Source: Mycobacterium senriense (GTDB lineage Bacteria > Actinomycetota > Actinomycetes > Mycobacteriales > Mycobacteriaceae). Taken from it: a DNA stretch of 64,000 nt. Below the pieces are notes generated by a model that made no database searches, was not told the origin of the DNA, and saw nothing but the letters and a program-made list of their open reading frames with translations. Shown piece after piece: positions 42,762-53,029 of this stretch. Positions within the stretch are counted from its first letter, which is position 1; each line of letters starts with the position of its first letter. A program made the translations under genes and the position numbers. The DNA is taken from the NCBI RefSeq assembly GCF_019668465.1, contig NZ_AP024828.1, forward strand, positions 1,240,001 to 1,304,000. The letters are read 5' to 3'.

Positions 42762-43481
42762 ATGAGTATGAGCCTGACCGAAGAGACCGCGGCGGGGGCC
42801 GAACCCGTCGCGCCACCGGCCGTGCTGACCGGCGACGAACTGGGCGGCTTCTCTCCCCCGGGTGGACGCGTGCTGTTGGTGTGGGACGCCCCGAACCTGG
42901 ACATGGGGCTGGGCTCCATCCTGGGCCGCCGCCCGACAGCCCTGGAACGGCCGCGGTTCGACGCCCTAGGCCGCTGGTTGCTGGCGCGCACGGCCGAGGT
43001 CAGCGCCGCTCGCCCCGGAGTCGTGGTGGAACCCGAGGCCACGGTGTTCACCAACATCGCGCCGGGCAGCGCCGACGTCGTCCGGCCGTGGGTGGACGCG
43101 CTCCGTAACGTGGGGTTCGCGGTCTTCGCCAAGCCGAAGATCGACGAGGACAGCGACGTCGACCGCGACATGCTGGCCCACATCGAACTGCGGCGCACCG
43201 AGGGGTTGGCGGCGCTGGTGGTGGCCTCCGCCGACGGTCAGGCGTTTCGTCACCCGCTGGAAGACATCGCACGAAGCGGGGTCGGCGTCCAGGTGATCGG
43301 ATTTCGCGAACACGCGAGTTGGGCGCTAGCGTCGGATACCTTGGACTTCGTTGATCTGGAGGATATCGCTGGTGTCTTCCGGGAACCGTTGCCGCGGATC
43401 GGCCTAGATTCGCTGCCTGACCAGGGTGCGTGGCTGCAGCCGTTCCGGCCGCTGTCCGCGCTGCTGACCGCGCGTGTGTGA
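42762..43481 (+). CDS. NYN-domain protein (Rv0207c-like)
   Basis: A 239-residue protein with a PIN-like NYN nuclease fold: LLVWDAPNLDMGLG with the first acidic residue, then DEDSDVDRDMLAHI, and VVASADGQAFRHPL with the third acid. The family are candidate RNA-processing nucleases. It lies between trmB (7 bases upstream) and mmpL3 (49 bases downstream) on the same strand, an arrangement kept in M. tuberculosis. All the acidic positions needed for metal binding appear present. Biological target unknown. Confidence 0.85.
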   Translation: MSMSLTEETAAGAEPVAPPAVLTGDELGGFSPPGGRVLLVWDAPNLDMGLGSILGRRPTALERPRFDALGRWLLARTAEVSAARPGVVVEPEATVFTNIAPGSADVVRPWVDALRNVGFAVFAKPKIDEDSDVDRDMLAHIELRRTEGLAALVVASADGQAFRHPLEDIARSGVGVQVIGFREHASWALASDTLDFVDLEDIAGVFREPLPRIGLDSLPDQGAWLQPFRPLSALLTARV

Positions 43482-43530
43482 CACTGGAAAACCAATGCGC
43501 GGGTCGTTAACGATCCAGTAAGGAGCTTGC

Positions 43531-46414
43531 GTGTTCGCCTGGTGGGGTCGAACTGTGTACCGATACCGGTACATCGTGATCGGGGTCACGGTAGCTCTGT
43601 GTCTGCTGGGCGGCGTCTTCGGAATCAGCCTGGGCAAGCATGTTACACAGAGCGGCTTCTACGACGACGGCAGCCAATCGGTCAAGGCCTCGGTGCTGGG
43701 CGACAAGACGTACGGCCGGGACCGGACCAGTCACGTGGTCGCCACCTTCACGGCTCCCAACGGTCAGACGGTCAACGATGCGGCGTGGCGGGACAAGGTC
43801 GTCGCCGAGCTCAACAAGTTCAAGACCGACCACCCCGATCAGGTCGTCGGCTGGGCCGGCTGGTTGGCCGCTCCCGACAGCACCAACCCGGTCATCAAGG
43901 GAATGGTCAGCGATGACAAGAAGCACACCTTCGTCTCCATCCCGCTGAAGGGCGACGACGACGACAGCATTCTCAATAACTACAAGGCCATCGCGCCGGG
44001 TCTGCAGAAGCTCAACGGCGGCGCGGTGGAACTCGCCGGCCTGGAGCCGATCGCCAACGCCCTGACCGGCACCATCGCCACCGACCAGCGCCGCATGGAG
44101 GTCCTGGCGGTGCCGCTGGTGGCGGTGGTGCTGTTCCTGGTCTTCGGCGGCGCGATAGCCGCCGGCCTGCCGGCCATCGTGGGTGGCCTGAGCATCGCGG
44201 GCTCGCTGGGCATCCTGCGCCTGGTCGCCGTGTTCGGGCCGGTGCACTTCTTCGCTCAGCCGGTGGTCTCGCTGATCGGCCTGGGTATCGCCATCGACTA
44301 CGGGCTTTTCGTGGTGAGCCGGTTCCGGGAGGAGATAGCCGAGGGCTACGACACCGAGGCCGCGGTGCGAAGAACCGTGATGACGGCCGGGCGCACCGTG
44401 ACCTTCTCCGCGGTGCTGATCATCGCGTCCAGCGCCAGCCTGCTGGTGCTGCCGCAGGGCTTCGTGCATTCGCTCACCTACGCGATCTTCGCCGCCGTGG
44501 GACTTGCCGCCTTGCTGTCGATCACGTTCCTGCCGGCGTGCCTGGCCATCCTCGGCCGCCACGTCGACGCGCTGGGCGTGCGGACCGCGTTCCGGGTGCC
44601 ATTCCTACGGAACTGGAAGTGGTCGCGCGCCTATCTGAACTGGCTGGCCGACCGGCTGCAGAAGACCAAGACCCGTGAAGAGGTCGAGGCCGGCTTCTGG
44701 GGCAAGCTCGTCAACTCGGTGATGAAGCGACCGCTGGCGTTCGCCATTCCGATCGCCGTCGGAATGATCCTGCTGGTCATTCCGCTGGGCAACCTGTCGT
44801 TCGGCGGCATGAGCGAGAAGTACCTGCCGCCGGACAACCCGGTGCGCCTGGCGCAGGAGCACTTCGACAAGCAATTCCCCGGCTACCGAACCGAGCAGCT
44901 GACGGTGGTGATCCAGAGCAGCAACGGCAGCAAGGTCACCGACCAGCAGGTGGCCGACATCCGCAACCGGATTTCCCCGATCGGCGGGTTCACCGACAAG
45001 CAGTGGCAGGAGCGGCCGTGTCCGGCCATCGCCGGTAACCCGTGCGTCGCCGGCCCGAACGGGACGACGGTGCCCAAGGACGGCTCGGTGCGGGTGATCC
45101 AGAACGGCCTGGTCAACAAAAACGACGCCGCCAAGAAGATCGCCGAACTGCGGTCCGTGAATCCGCCGAAGGGGCTGAACCTCTATGTCGGCGGCACGCC
45201 GGCCCTGGAACAGGACAGCATCCACAGCCTGTTCGATAAAGCCCCGCTGATGCTGGTGCTGCTGCTGGGCGCGACCATGCTGTTGATGTTCCTGGCGTTT
45301 GGATCGGTGGTGTTGCCGGTCAAGGCGGCAGTGATGAGTGCGCTGACGCTGGGATCCACGATGGGCATCCTGACCTGGATCTTCGTCGACGGGCACCTAT
45401 CGGGCGTGCTGAACTTCACCCCGACCCCGCTGATGGTGGTGGTCATCGCGCTGGTCGTCGCCGTCGGATTCGGTCTGGCCACCGACTACGAGGTGTTCCT
45501 GGTCTCGCGCATGGTCGAGGCGCGCGAACGCGGCATGTCCACGGCCGAGGCCATCCGGATCGGGACGGCGACCACCGGACGCCTGATCACGGCGGCCGCG
45601 CTGGTGCTGGCGGTGGTCGCCGGTTCGTTCGTGTTCTCCGACCTGGTGTTGATGAAGTATCTGGCCTTCGGTCTTATGGCGGCGCTGCTGCTGGACGCCA
45701 CCGTGGTCCGGATGTTCCTGGTGCCGTCGGTGATGAAGTTGCTCGGCGACGACTGCTGGTGGGCGCCGCGCTGGGCCCGGCGCCTGCAGAACAAGATCGG
45801 CCTCGGCGAGATCGACCTGCCCGACGAGCGCAAGCGGCCCACGCTCAACGGCCGGCCCGCGCGGCCGCCGGTGGCGGCCAGCCTGGTCGCCGCCGCGCCG
45901 CGGCCCCCGCACGACCCGACGCACCCCGGAGCGCTGGATCCGGCGCGGCCCGCGCGGCCGGGCCCCCACGGACCCGCGGCCCGCGCAGGAACCGGCCGCG
46001 AGCACCACGCGCATCCCGGCCCGGCCCAGCCAGCCGACCGAAGCCAAGACGACGCGCTTCGCCGCCCAGGGCGCGCCCGGCCACGACCGGCCGGCCGACC
46101 CGCGTCCCGCCAGTCCCGCGCCGCAGCCTCCGCAGCGACCCCCGGGGCCGGGTCCGGCGGCACCGCCGTCCGGTGATCAGACGCGGGCCATCCCGGTTCC
46201 CGGCAACCGGTCCGACGACGACGGCGACGGCGACGCCGCCGTACCCACCACCGCCCTGCCCAAGATGCGCCCGGGCGGCAACGACCCCAAAGCGGCCACC
46301 GACCAGGTGAACGCGCACGAACAGGATGAGAACGGCGACCCGGCGCGGCAACGCCGGCGCTCCGGCGGCGGCCTGTCGGCCCAGGATCTGCTGCGCCGCG
46401 AGGGACGGCTGTAA
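43531..46414 (+). CDS. mmpL3: Trehalose monomycolate flippase MmpL3, frameshifted C-terminal tail
   Basis: An RND-type transporter that moves trehalose monomycolate across the inner membrane. The 12-helix core is intact, with both Asp-Tyr proton-relay pairs (IAIDYGLFVVSRF and LATDYEVFLVSRM) and two periplasmic porter regions. GTG start with AAGGAG. As read, frame 1 stops at 46176 after 881 residues, but from about 45963 the +1 frame carries the normal Pro/Thr-rich tail (PAQEPAASTTRIP, GDQTRAIPVPG) to GLSAQDLLRREGRL and the stop at 46412-46414. The break falls on a run of five C at 45963-45967; removing one base gives about 960 residues. Confidence 0.93.
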
Positions 46415-46454
46415 CCAGGCTCCCGCGCGTCGCTGAAAGCCCCGAAAGGCTTGA

Positions 46455-46479
46455 GCCTCAGGCGGATTCGTCCTGAGGC
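46455..46479. terminator. Hairpin between mmpL3 and AI-2E gene ends
   Basis: A perfect 8-bp stem, GCCTCAGG at 46455-46462 and CCTGAGGC at 46472-46479, with a 9-base loop. It overlaps the last codons of the convergent AI-2E family gene. It is well placed to end mmpL3 transcription. Confidence 0.5.
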
Positions 46480-47606
46480 TGGTCGGGCTCGGCCTGCAGG
46501 ATCGCGTTCTTCTCGTCCGTCTCCTCGATTTGTTTCTCGGCTTCGGCGGACGGATCGCGCGCCAACAGCACCTGGATCGCGTTGTTCAGGAACGCGACCG
46601 TGGGTACGGCCAGCAGGGCGCCGACGATCCCGGCGAGCACGCCGCCGGTGGAGATGGCGAGCACCACCCCGAGCGGGTGAATGGAGACCGCACGTCCCAT
46701 CACCAGCGGTTGCAGCAGATGGGCCTCGATCTGGTTGACCGCGATCAGCAGGCCCAGCGTGATCAAGGCGTACACGATGCCTTTGGCCAGCAGCGCGACC
46801 ACCACAGCCACCAGGCCCGAGATCAGGGCACCGACCAGCGGGATGAACGCGCCCAGGAAAACCACGGATGACAGCGGCAGCGCGAGCGGGACGCTCATGA
46901 TGGCCAGACCGGTGCCGACGCCTGCGGCGTCGGTCAGGGCCACCAGGAAGGTGGCCCGCACGTAGCCGATCAGCGACCCGTATCCGGCGTTGCCGGCTTC
47001 GTGCACCCGGCCACGGACGTCCGACGGGATGATCTGCACGACGTACTTCCAGATGTTGCGCCCGCCGTAGAGGAAGAAGATCAACGTGAACAGCACCAGC
47101 ACCGCCGCGGTGACCAGCTCGGTGACGGTGGCCGCGGTGGAGAGCGCGCCGCTGGTCAGCTTCGCCTGATTGTTATGCAACGCCTCGATGGCGGCGTTGC
47201 CCGCGCTGTCGATCTGTTCGTTGCGCAGGTGCGCGGGCCCGTTGATGAGCCAGCGGCGCGTCGACTCGATGCTCTGCGTCACCTGTTCGGTCAGGCCGGG
47301 CAGGCCGTCGATGAACTGCAGGATGACGAACGCAAGGATGCCGCCCAGGATCGCGAAGCCACCCAGCAGCACCAGGGCCACCGCGCCGCCGCGGGGCAGG
47401 CCCCGCTTGTCCAGCCAGTCGACCACCGGCACCAGCAGGGCGCTCAGCAGCAGCGCGACCAGCACCGGGACGACGATGATTTCAAGTTTCTGCACCACCC
47501 ACAACAGGGCGAGCACGGCGATCAGGATGACCAGCAAGCGCCAGGCCCAGGCGGCGGTCTTGCGGACGAGGGGTTCGACCGACGCGTCGTCGGCGTTTGC
47601 TGACAT
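46458..47606 (-). CDS. AI-2E family transporter-like membrane protein (Rv0205-like)
   Basis: A 382-residue polytopic protein of the AI-2E/PerM family, with about seven to eight membrane helices. Family features are the N-terminal helix pair ([32 protein letters not shown]), a central amphipathic segment, [16 protein letters not shown] and [15 protein letters not shown], then VHPLGV-like HPLGVVLAI. The C-terminus is acidic. Substrate is unknown; the family includes autoinducer and ion exporters. It is the positional counterpart of Rv0205 and converges on mmpL3. Confidence 0.88.
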   Translation of the reverse strand: MSANADDASVEPLVRKTAAWAWRLLVILIAVLALLWVVQKLEIIVVPVLVALLLSALLVPVVDWLDKRGLPRGGAVALVLLGGFAILGGILAFVILQFIDGLPGLTEQVTQSIESTRRWLINGPAHLRNEQIDSAGNAAIEALHNNQAKLTSGALSTAATVTELVTAAVLVLFTLIFFLYGGRNIWKYVVQIIPSDVRGRVHEAGNAGYGSLIGYVRATFLVALTDAAGVGTGLAIMSVPLALPLSSVVFLGAFIPLVGALISGLVAVVVALLAKGIVYALITLGLLIAVNQIEAHLLQPLVMGRAVSIHPLGVVLAISTGGVLAGIVGALLAVPTVAFLNNAIQVLLARDPSAEAEKQIEETDEKNAILQAEPDQPQDESA

Positions 47607-47773
47607 TTAGCCAGCCTATCCGCCGCGGCGCGCTGCCAAACGTGCCTCGGAGCCGCCTCGAGGGTTGCTGCGCGTCGGCGGGAGCCATCGCCGTCGGCAC
47701 GATCCGGTTACGACCCCAGAACGTCCGAGACACGGTACGCGGTGCGCAGCGATCGTGGCGCCACCTGCACCGT

Positions 47774-47779
47774 TACCCT
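47774..47779 (+). promoter_or_regulatory. -10 element of a probable leaderless promoter
   Basis: TACCCT lies seven bases before the GTG at 47787 and no ribosome site precedes that start, which is the usual layout of a leaderless mycobacterial mRNA. Confidence 0.4.
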
Positions 47780-47786
47780 AAATCAC

Positions 47787-48977
47787 GTGCCGCACGACGC
47801 ACCCGCCCGCAATCTCGACTTCCCGCGCGAAGAAACCCCGCGCGGGAAGTACTGGTGGGTGCGCTGGGTGATCCTCGCCGCGGTAGCCATCGTGCTTGCC
47901 GTCGAGGTTTCGCTGGGCTGGCATCAGCTGGCCAAAGCCTGGATGAGCCTGTACGAGGCGAACTGGTGGTGGTTGCTCGCATCCGTGGCGGCAGCAGCCG
48001 CGTCGATGCACAGCTTTGCTCAGATCCAGCGCACGTTGCTCAGGTCGGCCGGCGTGCACGTCAAGCAGTTGCGCTCCGAGGCCGCGTTCTATGCCGCCAA
48101 TTCGCTGAGCACCACGCTGCCGGGCGGACCCGTGCTGTCGGCGACCTTCCTGTTCCGGCAGCAGCGGCTGTGGGGTGCCTCGACCGTGGTGGCGTCGTGG
48201 CAGTTGGTGATGTCGGGCGTGCTGCAGGCGGTGGGTTTGGCCTTGCTCGGCCTCGGCGGCGCCTTCCTGCTGGGCGCGAAGAACAACCCGTTCTCGCTGC
48301 TGTTCACCCTCGGCGGCTTCGTCGCGCTGCTGCTGCTGGCCCAGGCCGTCGCGTCCCGGCCGGAGCTGATTGACGGCATCGGCAGCCGGGTGCTGGCATG
48401 GGTCAACTCGGTGCGCGGCAGGCCGGCGGACACCGGTCTGGACAAGTGGCGCGAGACGCTGATGCAGCTGGAATCGGTGAGCCTGGGCCGGCGCGACCTG
48501 GGGGTGGCGTTCGGCTGGTCGATGTTCAACTGGATCGCCGACGTCGCCTGCCTGGGCTTCGCCGCCTACGCCGCCGGGGACCACGCCTCGGTGGCCGGGT
48601 TGACGGTGGCCTACGCGGCCGCCCGCGCGGTCGGCACGATTCCGCTGATGCCCGGCGGCCTGTTGATCGTCGAGGCGGTGCTGGTGCCCGGCCTGGTGTC
48701 CAGCGGGATGTCGCTGCCCAACGCGATTTCGGCCATGCTGATCTACCGGCTGATCAGCTGGTTGCTCATCTCCGCAATCGGCTGGGTGGTGTTCTTCTTC
48801 GTGTTCCGCACCGAGAACATCGCCGACTCCGACGAGGACCCGATCACGGGTCCGCTCCCGATCGTGCCGCTGCAGGGCGACTCCGCGGCAGACCCGACCG
48901 AAACCGCGCTGCAGGGGCCGTTGCCCCCCGACCGGAATCCGGCGGATCGCAATCCAGAGAAAGACGGCCGGGCCTAG
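47787..48977 (+). CDS. Flippase-like membrane protein, lysylphosphatidylglycerol-synthase TM type (Rv0204c-like)
   Basis: A 396-residue protein with about eight membrane helices and the pattern of the YbhN/LPG synthase transmembrane family: ANSLSTTLPGGPVLSATFLF, AAARAVGTIPLMPGGLLIVEAVL and a C-terminal cytosolic tail. The family moves or modifies lipids at the membrane. GTG 47787 (VPHDAPARNL) is preferred and may be leaderless. Its TAG stop lies inside the first unit of the 56-bp repeat at the convergent boundary with the Rv0203-like gene. Confidence 0.85.
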   Translation: MPHDAPARNLDFPREETPRGKYWWVRWVILAAVAIVLAVEVSLGWHQLAKAWMSLYEANWWWLLASVAAAAASMHSFAQIQRTLLRSAGVHVKQLRSEAAFYAANSLSTTLPGGPVLSATFLFRQQRLWGASTVVASWQLVMSGVLQAVGLALLGLGGAFLLGAKNNPFSLLFTLGGFVALLLLAQAVASRPELIDGIGSRVLAWVNSVRGRPADTGLDKWRETLMQLESVSLGRRDLGVAFGWSMFNWIADVACLGFAAYAAGDHASVAGLTVAYAAARAVGTIPLMPGGLLIVEAVLVPGLVSSGMSLPNAISAMLIYRLISWLLISAIGWVVFFFVFRTENIADSDEDPITGPLPIVPLQGDSAADPTETALQGPLPPDRNPADRNPEKDGRA

Positions 48978-49089
48978 TGGCGATCGCGAGGGCGGCGTAG
49001 CCGCGCGAAGCGGGTCGCCACCATCGGGCCTAGTGGCGATCGCGAGGGCGGCGTAGCCGGGCGAAGCGGGTCGCCACCATCGGGCCTAG
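48977..49089. repeat. Two tandem copies of the 56-bp repeat between convergent stops
   Basis: Copies start at 48977 and 49033. Arms GTGGCGA and TCGCCAC are perfectly complementary, so each forms a hairpin. The units are flanked by GGGCCTAG at both sides; the left CTAG supplies the stop of the Rv0204c-like gene and the right one the stop of the Rv0203-like gene on the other strand. Sequence is about nine-tenths the same as the 15.7-kb array by eye. Confidence 0.9.
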
Positions 49090-49640
49090 CCGACGGTGTT
49101 GCCGCGCGACGGGCCCGGCAGCGGGTTGGTCGCCGTGGGCGGCGCCGGCTGCGGTACGGCGGCCGGGGCGCCGCCGGTGGTCCCGCCCAGCGGCGAAGCG
49201 CCCGCGGGGTTCCCGGGCAGCGCGGGCAGCCCACCGGCCGCGCCCTGCGCCTGCTGCATCAGGCCCATCGCCTGCGGGATCGAGATCGGCAACTTGCACT
49301 GCAGCGACAGGTTGGTCAGCGGCTGGGCGATCGACGTCATGTCACCGGCGACCTTGGGGTTCGCCTCAAAGTAGGACTTCAGCCCGTTCACCGACTGCGG
49401 CCCCGCCTGCTGCTGCAGCATCGAGGTCATCGTCTGGTTGGTCTCCGGGTGCGAATCCAGGTAGTCACCCATCGACTTGGAGACCGAGCCGATCGTCCGG
49501 GCGACCTCACTGGCCGCGCACGGGTCGTTGGCGCCGGTCGCCGGGGCTCCGGCGAGCACCGCGACGGCCACACCGGGCACCGTGGCGGCGATCAGCCCGG
49601 CGAAGATAATGCGACCCCGTCCAGCGGTGGCTCTCGTCAT
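49086..49640 (-). CDS. Secreted heme-binding protein (Rv0203-like)
   Basis: A 184-residue exported protein. A signal peptide covers about the first 32 residues (IIFAGLIAATVPGVAVAVLAG). The mature helical domain runs DPCAASEVARTIGS, SMGDYLDSHPETNQ, with a second Cys in LSLQCKLP, typical of the mycobacterial hemophore family. Rv0203 binds heme and is thought to hand it to MmpL3/MmpL11. The C-terminal 50 residues are Pro/Gly-rich. The ATG has AAGGAG at good spacing. Its stop lies in the neighbouring 56-bp repeat. Confidence 0.88.
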   Translation of the reverse strand: MTRATAGRGRIIFAGLIAATVPGVAVAVLAGAPATGANDPCAASEVARTIGSVSKSMGDYLDSHPETNQTMTSMLQQQAGPQSVNGLKSYFEANPKVAGDMTSIAQPLTNLSLQCKLPISIPQAMGLMQQAQGAAGGLPALPGNPAGASPLGGTTGGAPAAVPQPAPPTATNPLPGPSRGNTVG

Positions 49641-49987
49641 GGACAACTCCTTAGGAGCTTGCGACGACCGTCGATCGGCGGCTCGCAAACGACTGCGATA
49701 AGAACGGCCCCACGCGACGAAGGCGTCCCCCGAATCCCCGGGGCCTCGGGCCATCGGACATCCTGCCACCGCCGATATCACCCCTGCCAGTCCGAACGAA
49801 GGCCGGGACGGGATATGTGACCGAAATCCCGGTTGGTCACCGGTTCACAACGTCTTCGCAGCGTCTTGGCAACAACGCCGTCGCCGCAGCTCAGGAACCA
49901 GATAAGCCCACATAATCCACAGGCTGCTGCGGTATCGTCGCCAGCACGCGTTAGCAAGAAGCGGGGGACGACAAAATCCAGCAGTTA
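49641..49987. other. Divergent promoter region between Rv0203-like gene and mmpL11
   Basis: A 347-base gap. I see no gene, tRNA or clear operator. The promoters of both genes should lie here. A GC-rich inverted tract occurs near 49733-49746 but is short. Confidence 0.6.
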
Positions 49988-52900
49988 ATGATGCGCCTCA
50001 GCCGCAGCCTGCGTAAGTACCGCTGGTTGGTCTTCGCAGGCTGGTTGCTGGCATTGGTTCCGGCGGTCTACCTGGCGCTGACGCAGTCGGGCAACCTCAC
50101 CGGCGGTGGGTTCGACGTGGCCGGATCGCAGTCGCTGGCGGTGCATGACCAGCTCGAGGATCTGTACCACGACCAGGGCGGATCGTCGCTGGCGCTGGTG
50201 GCCGCCCCCCGGCCCGACGCCAGCTACCAGGACATGAACGACGCCGTCGCGCAGCTGCGACAGATCGCCACCGGCATCCCCGGCACCACCGAGATCCCAA
50301 ACCCCGCCCAGCGGCCCCCGCAGCCCGACCGGCCCTACGTGCTGTCGGTGCGGCTGGATTCGCGCAACACCAGCGACGTCGCCAAGCAGCTCCGCACCAA
50401 GGTCGGCATCAAGGGCGACCAGCCCGGCCAGACCGCGAACGGTCGCGTCCGGCTCTACGTCATCGGGCAGGGCGCGCTGTCCGCCGCCGCGGCCGCCAAC
50501 ACCAAGCACGACATCGCCGCCGCCGAGAAGTGGAACCTGCCGGTCATCCTGATCGTGCTGCTCGCGGTGTTCGGGTCGCTGGCCGCCGCCGCCATCCCCT
50601 TGGCCCTCGGCATCTGCACGGTCGTGGTCACCATGGGCCTGGTCTATCTGCTGTCCGCCTACACCACCATGTCGGTGTTCGTGACCTCGACGGTGTCCAT
50701 GTTCGGGATCGCGCTGGCCGTCGACTATTCACTGTTCATCCTGATGCGATTCCGGGAGGAGCTGCGCACCGGGCGTCAGCCCCGCGACGCCGTCGACGCC
50801 GCGATGGCCACCTCCGGGCTGGCGGTGGTGCTGTCCGGCATGACGGTGATCGCCTCCCTCACCGGGATCTACGTGATCAACACCCCGGCGCTGAAGTCGA
50901 TGGCCACCGGCGCCATCCTGGCCGTCGGGGTGGCCATGCTGACCTCGACGACCCTGACCCCGGCGGCCCTGGCGACATTCGGGCGGGCGGCCGCCAAGCG
51001 GTCGGGCTTCCTGCACTGGTCGCGACGACCCGAAAGCACCCAGTCCCGGTTCTGGAACCGCTGGATCGGCTGGGTGATGCGCCGGCCGTGGGTGGCCGCG
51101 CTGGCGGCATCGCTGGTGCTGCTCATGATGGCCGTCCCGGCGGCCTCGATGGTGCTGGGCAACAGCCTGCTGCGCCAGTTCGACTCGTCGCATGAGATCC
51201 GCGCCGGGGTGGGCGCCGCGGCCCAGGCCCTCGGTCCCGGCGCGCTGGGCCCCATCCGGGTGCTGATCAACTTCCCCGATGGCGGCGCGGCCTCCCCCGA
51301 ACACAGCCACACCGTCGGGGCGATCCGCCAGCGGATGTCGCAGGCACCCAACATCGTCTCGGTGTCGCCGCCCCAGTTCGCCGAGGACAACGGCAGCGCG
51401 CTGCTGTCCGCGGTGCTGTCGGTGGACCCCGAGGACATGAAGGCCCGTGAGACCGTCGGCTGGATGCGCGCGCAGCTGCCCAAGATTCCCGAGGCGGGCA
51501 CCGCACGCGTCGACGTCGGCGGCCCGACCGCGCTGATCAAGGACTTCGACGACCAGGTGTCGGCGACCGAGCCGCTGGTGCTGGCCATCGTCGCGGCGAT
51601 CGCGTTCGTGATGCTGCTGGTCTCGGTCCACTCGGTGTTTCTGGCGCTCAAGGGCGTCCTGATGACGTTGCTGTCGGTCGCCGCCGCCTACGGCAGCCTG
51701 GTGATGGTGTTCCAGTGGGGGTGGCTGAAGGACCTCGGCTTCGCCCAGATCAGCTCGATCGACAGCACCGTTCCCCCGCTGGTGCTCGCGATGACCTTCG
51801 GGTTGTCGATGGACTACGAGATCTTCCTGCTCACCCGCATCCGGGAGCGCTTCCTGCATTCCGGCAACACCCGCGACGCGGTGGCCTACGGCGTGAGCAC
51901 CAGCGCCCGCACCATCACCAGCGCCGCGCTGATCATGATCGCGGTGTTCGTCGGCTTCGCGTTCGCCGGCATGCCGCTGGTGGCCGAGATCGGCGTGGCG
52001 TGCGCGGTCGCGATCGCGGTGGACGCCACCGTGGTGCGGCTGGTGATGGTGCCGGCGCTGATGGCGATGTTCGCCCAGTGGAACTGGTGGCTGCCGCCGT
52101 GGCTGTCCAGGGTGCTGCCGTCGGTCGACTTCGACCGGCCACTGCCCGAGGTCGACTTGGGCGACGTGGTGGTCATCCCCGACGACATCTCGGCGCTGGT
52201 GGCGCCCAACGCCGACCTGCGGATGGTGCTCAAGTCCGCCGCGAAGCTCAAGCACCTGGCGCCCGACGCCATCTGCGTCACCGATCCGCTCGCCTTCACC
52301 GGCTGTGGCCGCAACGCCGCGCAGGCGTCGCCGGGCCCGGACGAGGATCAGACCCGCGGCCTGGGACCCGCGCAGATCCCCCACCAGGTTGCCCTCAACG
52401 AGGAGAAGGTCAGCGTCGGCGTCGGCGCCGGCAACAAGAAGCCCGGCACCAACGGCCACACCAACGGTTCCCTGGCGGCCAAGAAGCTGGTCGGCGGCCT
52501 GACCTCGCGCAACGGCATCGCCAAGGCCATCGTGGGGGCGGACCGGCCCGTTCACCCGGTGACGCTGTGGCGGGGACGCCTGTCGGTCGCGATCGACGCG
52601 CTGGAAAGCGACACCGCCGCGGGCGACGGACCGAGCTACGAGCGGCGCAGCCCCGTGGAGACCACTAACGTGCAGCTGCCCACCGGCGACCGGCTGCTGG
52701 TCCCGACCGGCGCCGAGACCCTGCGGCTGAAGGGCTACCTGATCATGTGCCGTAACAGTCGGCGCGACTATGCCGATTTTGCAGACATGGTCGATGCGTT
52801 GGAGCCGGAGACCGCCGCGGTGGTGCTGGCCGGAATGGACAGGTATTACTGTTGTAAATCATCTAGGCAGCAGTGGATTGCCACCCAGTTGGTCCGTCGA

Positions 52901-53029
52901 CTCGCAGATCCTGACCCCCGCGATTACCCGGAAGATCAGGGATCGGAAGCCGACGCTAACGCGGACTGGGAGGGAATAAGGCAACGCTGCCTGGCCGTGG
53001 CCGTAGCGATGCTGGAGGAGGCGAGGTGA
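49988..53029 (+). CDS. mmpL11: RND lipid transporter MmpL11
   Basis: A 1013-residue MmpL protein. Core helices and the Asp-Tyr relay pairs are present (LAVDYSLFILMRFREEL and LSMDYEIFLLTRIRERF). It exports mycolate wax ester and diacylglycerol precursors and is linked to heme use. After the core, residues from about 715 form a long cytoplasmic region with SVDFDRPLPEVDLGDVVVIPDD and a Cys-rich MDRYYCCKSSRQQW near the end. Length is slightly above the M. tuberculosis protein. The downstream gene starts inside its stop (GTGA overlap). Start 49988 or the next ATG 49991. Confidence 0.93.
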   Translation: MMRLSRSLRKYRWLVFAGWLLALVPAVYLALTQSGNLTGGGFDVAGSQSLAVHDQLEDLYHDQGGSSLALVAAPRPDASYQDMNDAVAQLRQIATGIPGTTEIPNPAQRPPQPDRPYVLSVRLDSRNTSDVAKQLRTKVGIKGDQPGQTANGRVRLYVIGQGALSAAAAANTKHDIAAAEKWNLPVILIVLLAVFGSLAAAAIPLALGICTVVVTMGLVYLLSAYTTMSVFVTSTVSMFGIALAVDYSLFILMRFREELRTGRQPRDAVDAAMATSGLAVVLSGMTVIASLTGIYVINTPALKSMATGAILAVGVAMLTSTTLTPAALATFGRAAAKRSGFLHWSRRPESTQSRFWNRWIGWVMRRPWVAALAASLVLLMMAVPAASMVLGNSLLRQFDSSHEIRAGVGAAAQALGPGALGPIRVLINFPDGGAASPEHSHTVGAIRQRMSQAPNIVSVSPPQFAEDNGSALLSAVLSVDPEDMKARETVGWMRAQLPKIPEAGTARVDVGGPTALIKDFDDQVSATEPLVLAIVAAIAFVMLLVSVHSVFLALKGVLMTLLSVAAAYGSLVMVFQWGWLKDLGFAQISSIDSTVPPLVLAMTFGLSMDYEIFLLTRIRERFLHSGNTRDAVAYGVSTSARTITSAALIMIAVFVGFAFAGMPLVAEIGVACAVAIAVDATVVRLVMVPALMAMFAQWNWWLPPWLSRVLPSVDFDRPLPEVDLGDVVVIPDDISALVAPNADLRMVLKSAAKLKHLAPDAICVTDPLAFTGCGRNAAQASPGPDEDQTRGLGPAQIPHQVALNEEKVSVGVGAGNKKPGTNGHTNGSLAAKKLVGGLTSRNGIAKAIVGADRPVHPVTLWRGRLSVAIDALESDTAAGDGPSYERRSPVETTNVQLPTGDRLLVPTGAETLRLKGYLIMCRNSRRDYADFADMVDALEPETAAVVLAGMDRYYCCKSSRQQWIATQLVRRLADPDPRDYPEDQGSEADANADWEGIRQRCLAVAVAMLEEAR

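Noticed and set aside
50729..52555. A 608-codon minus-strand ORF
   Set aside because: It lies wholly antisense to mmpL11 and is His/Gln/Arg-rich low-complexity sequence typical of GC-rich shadows.
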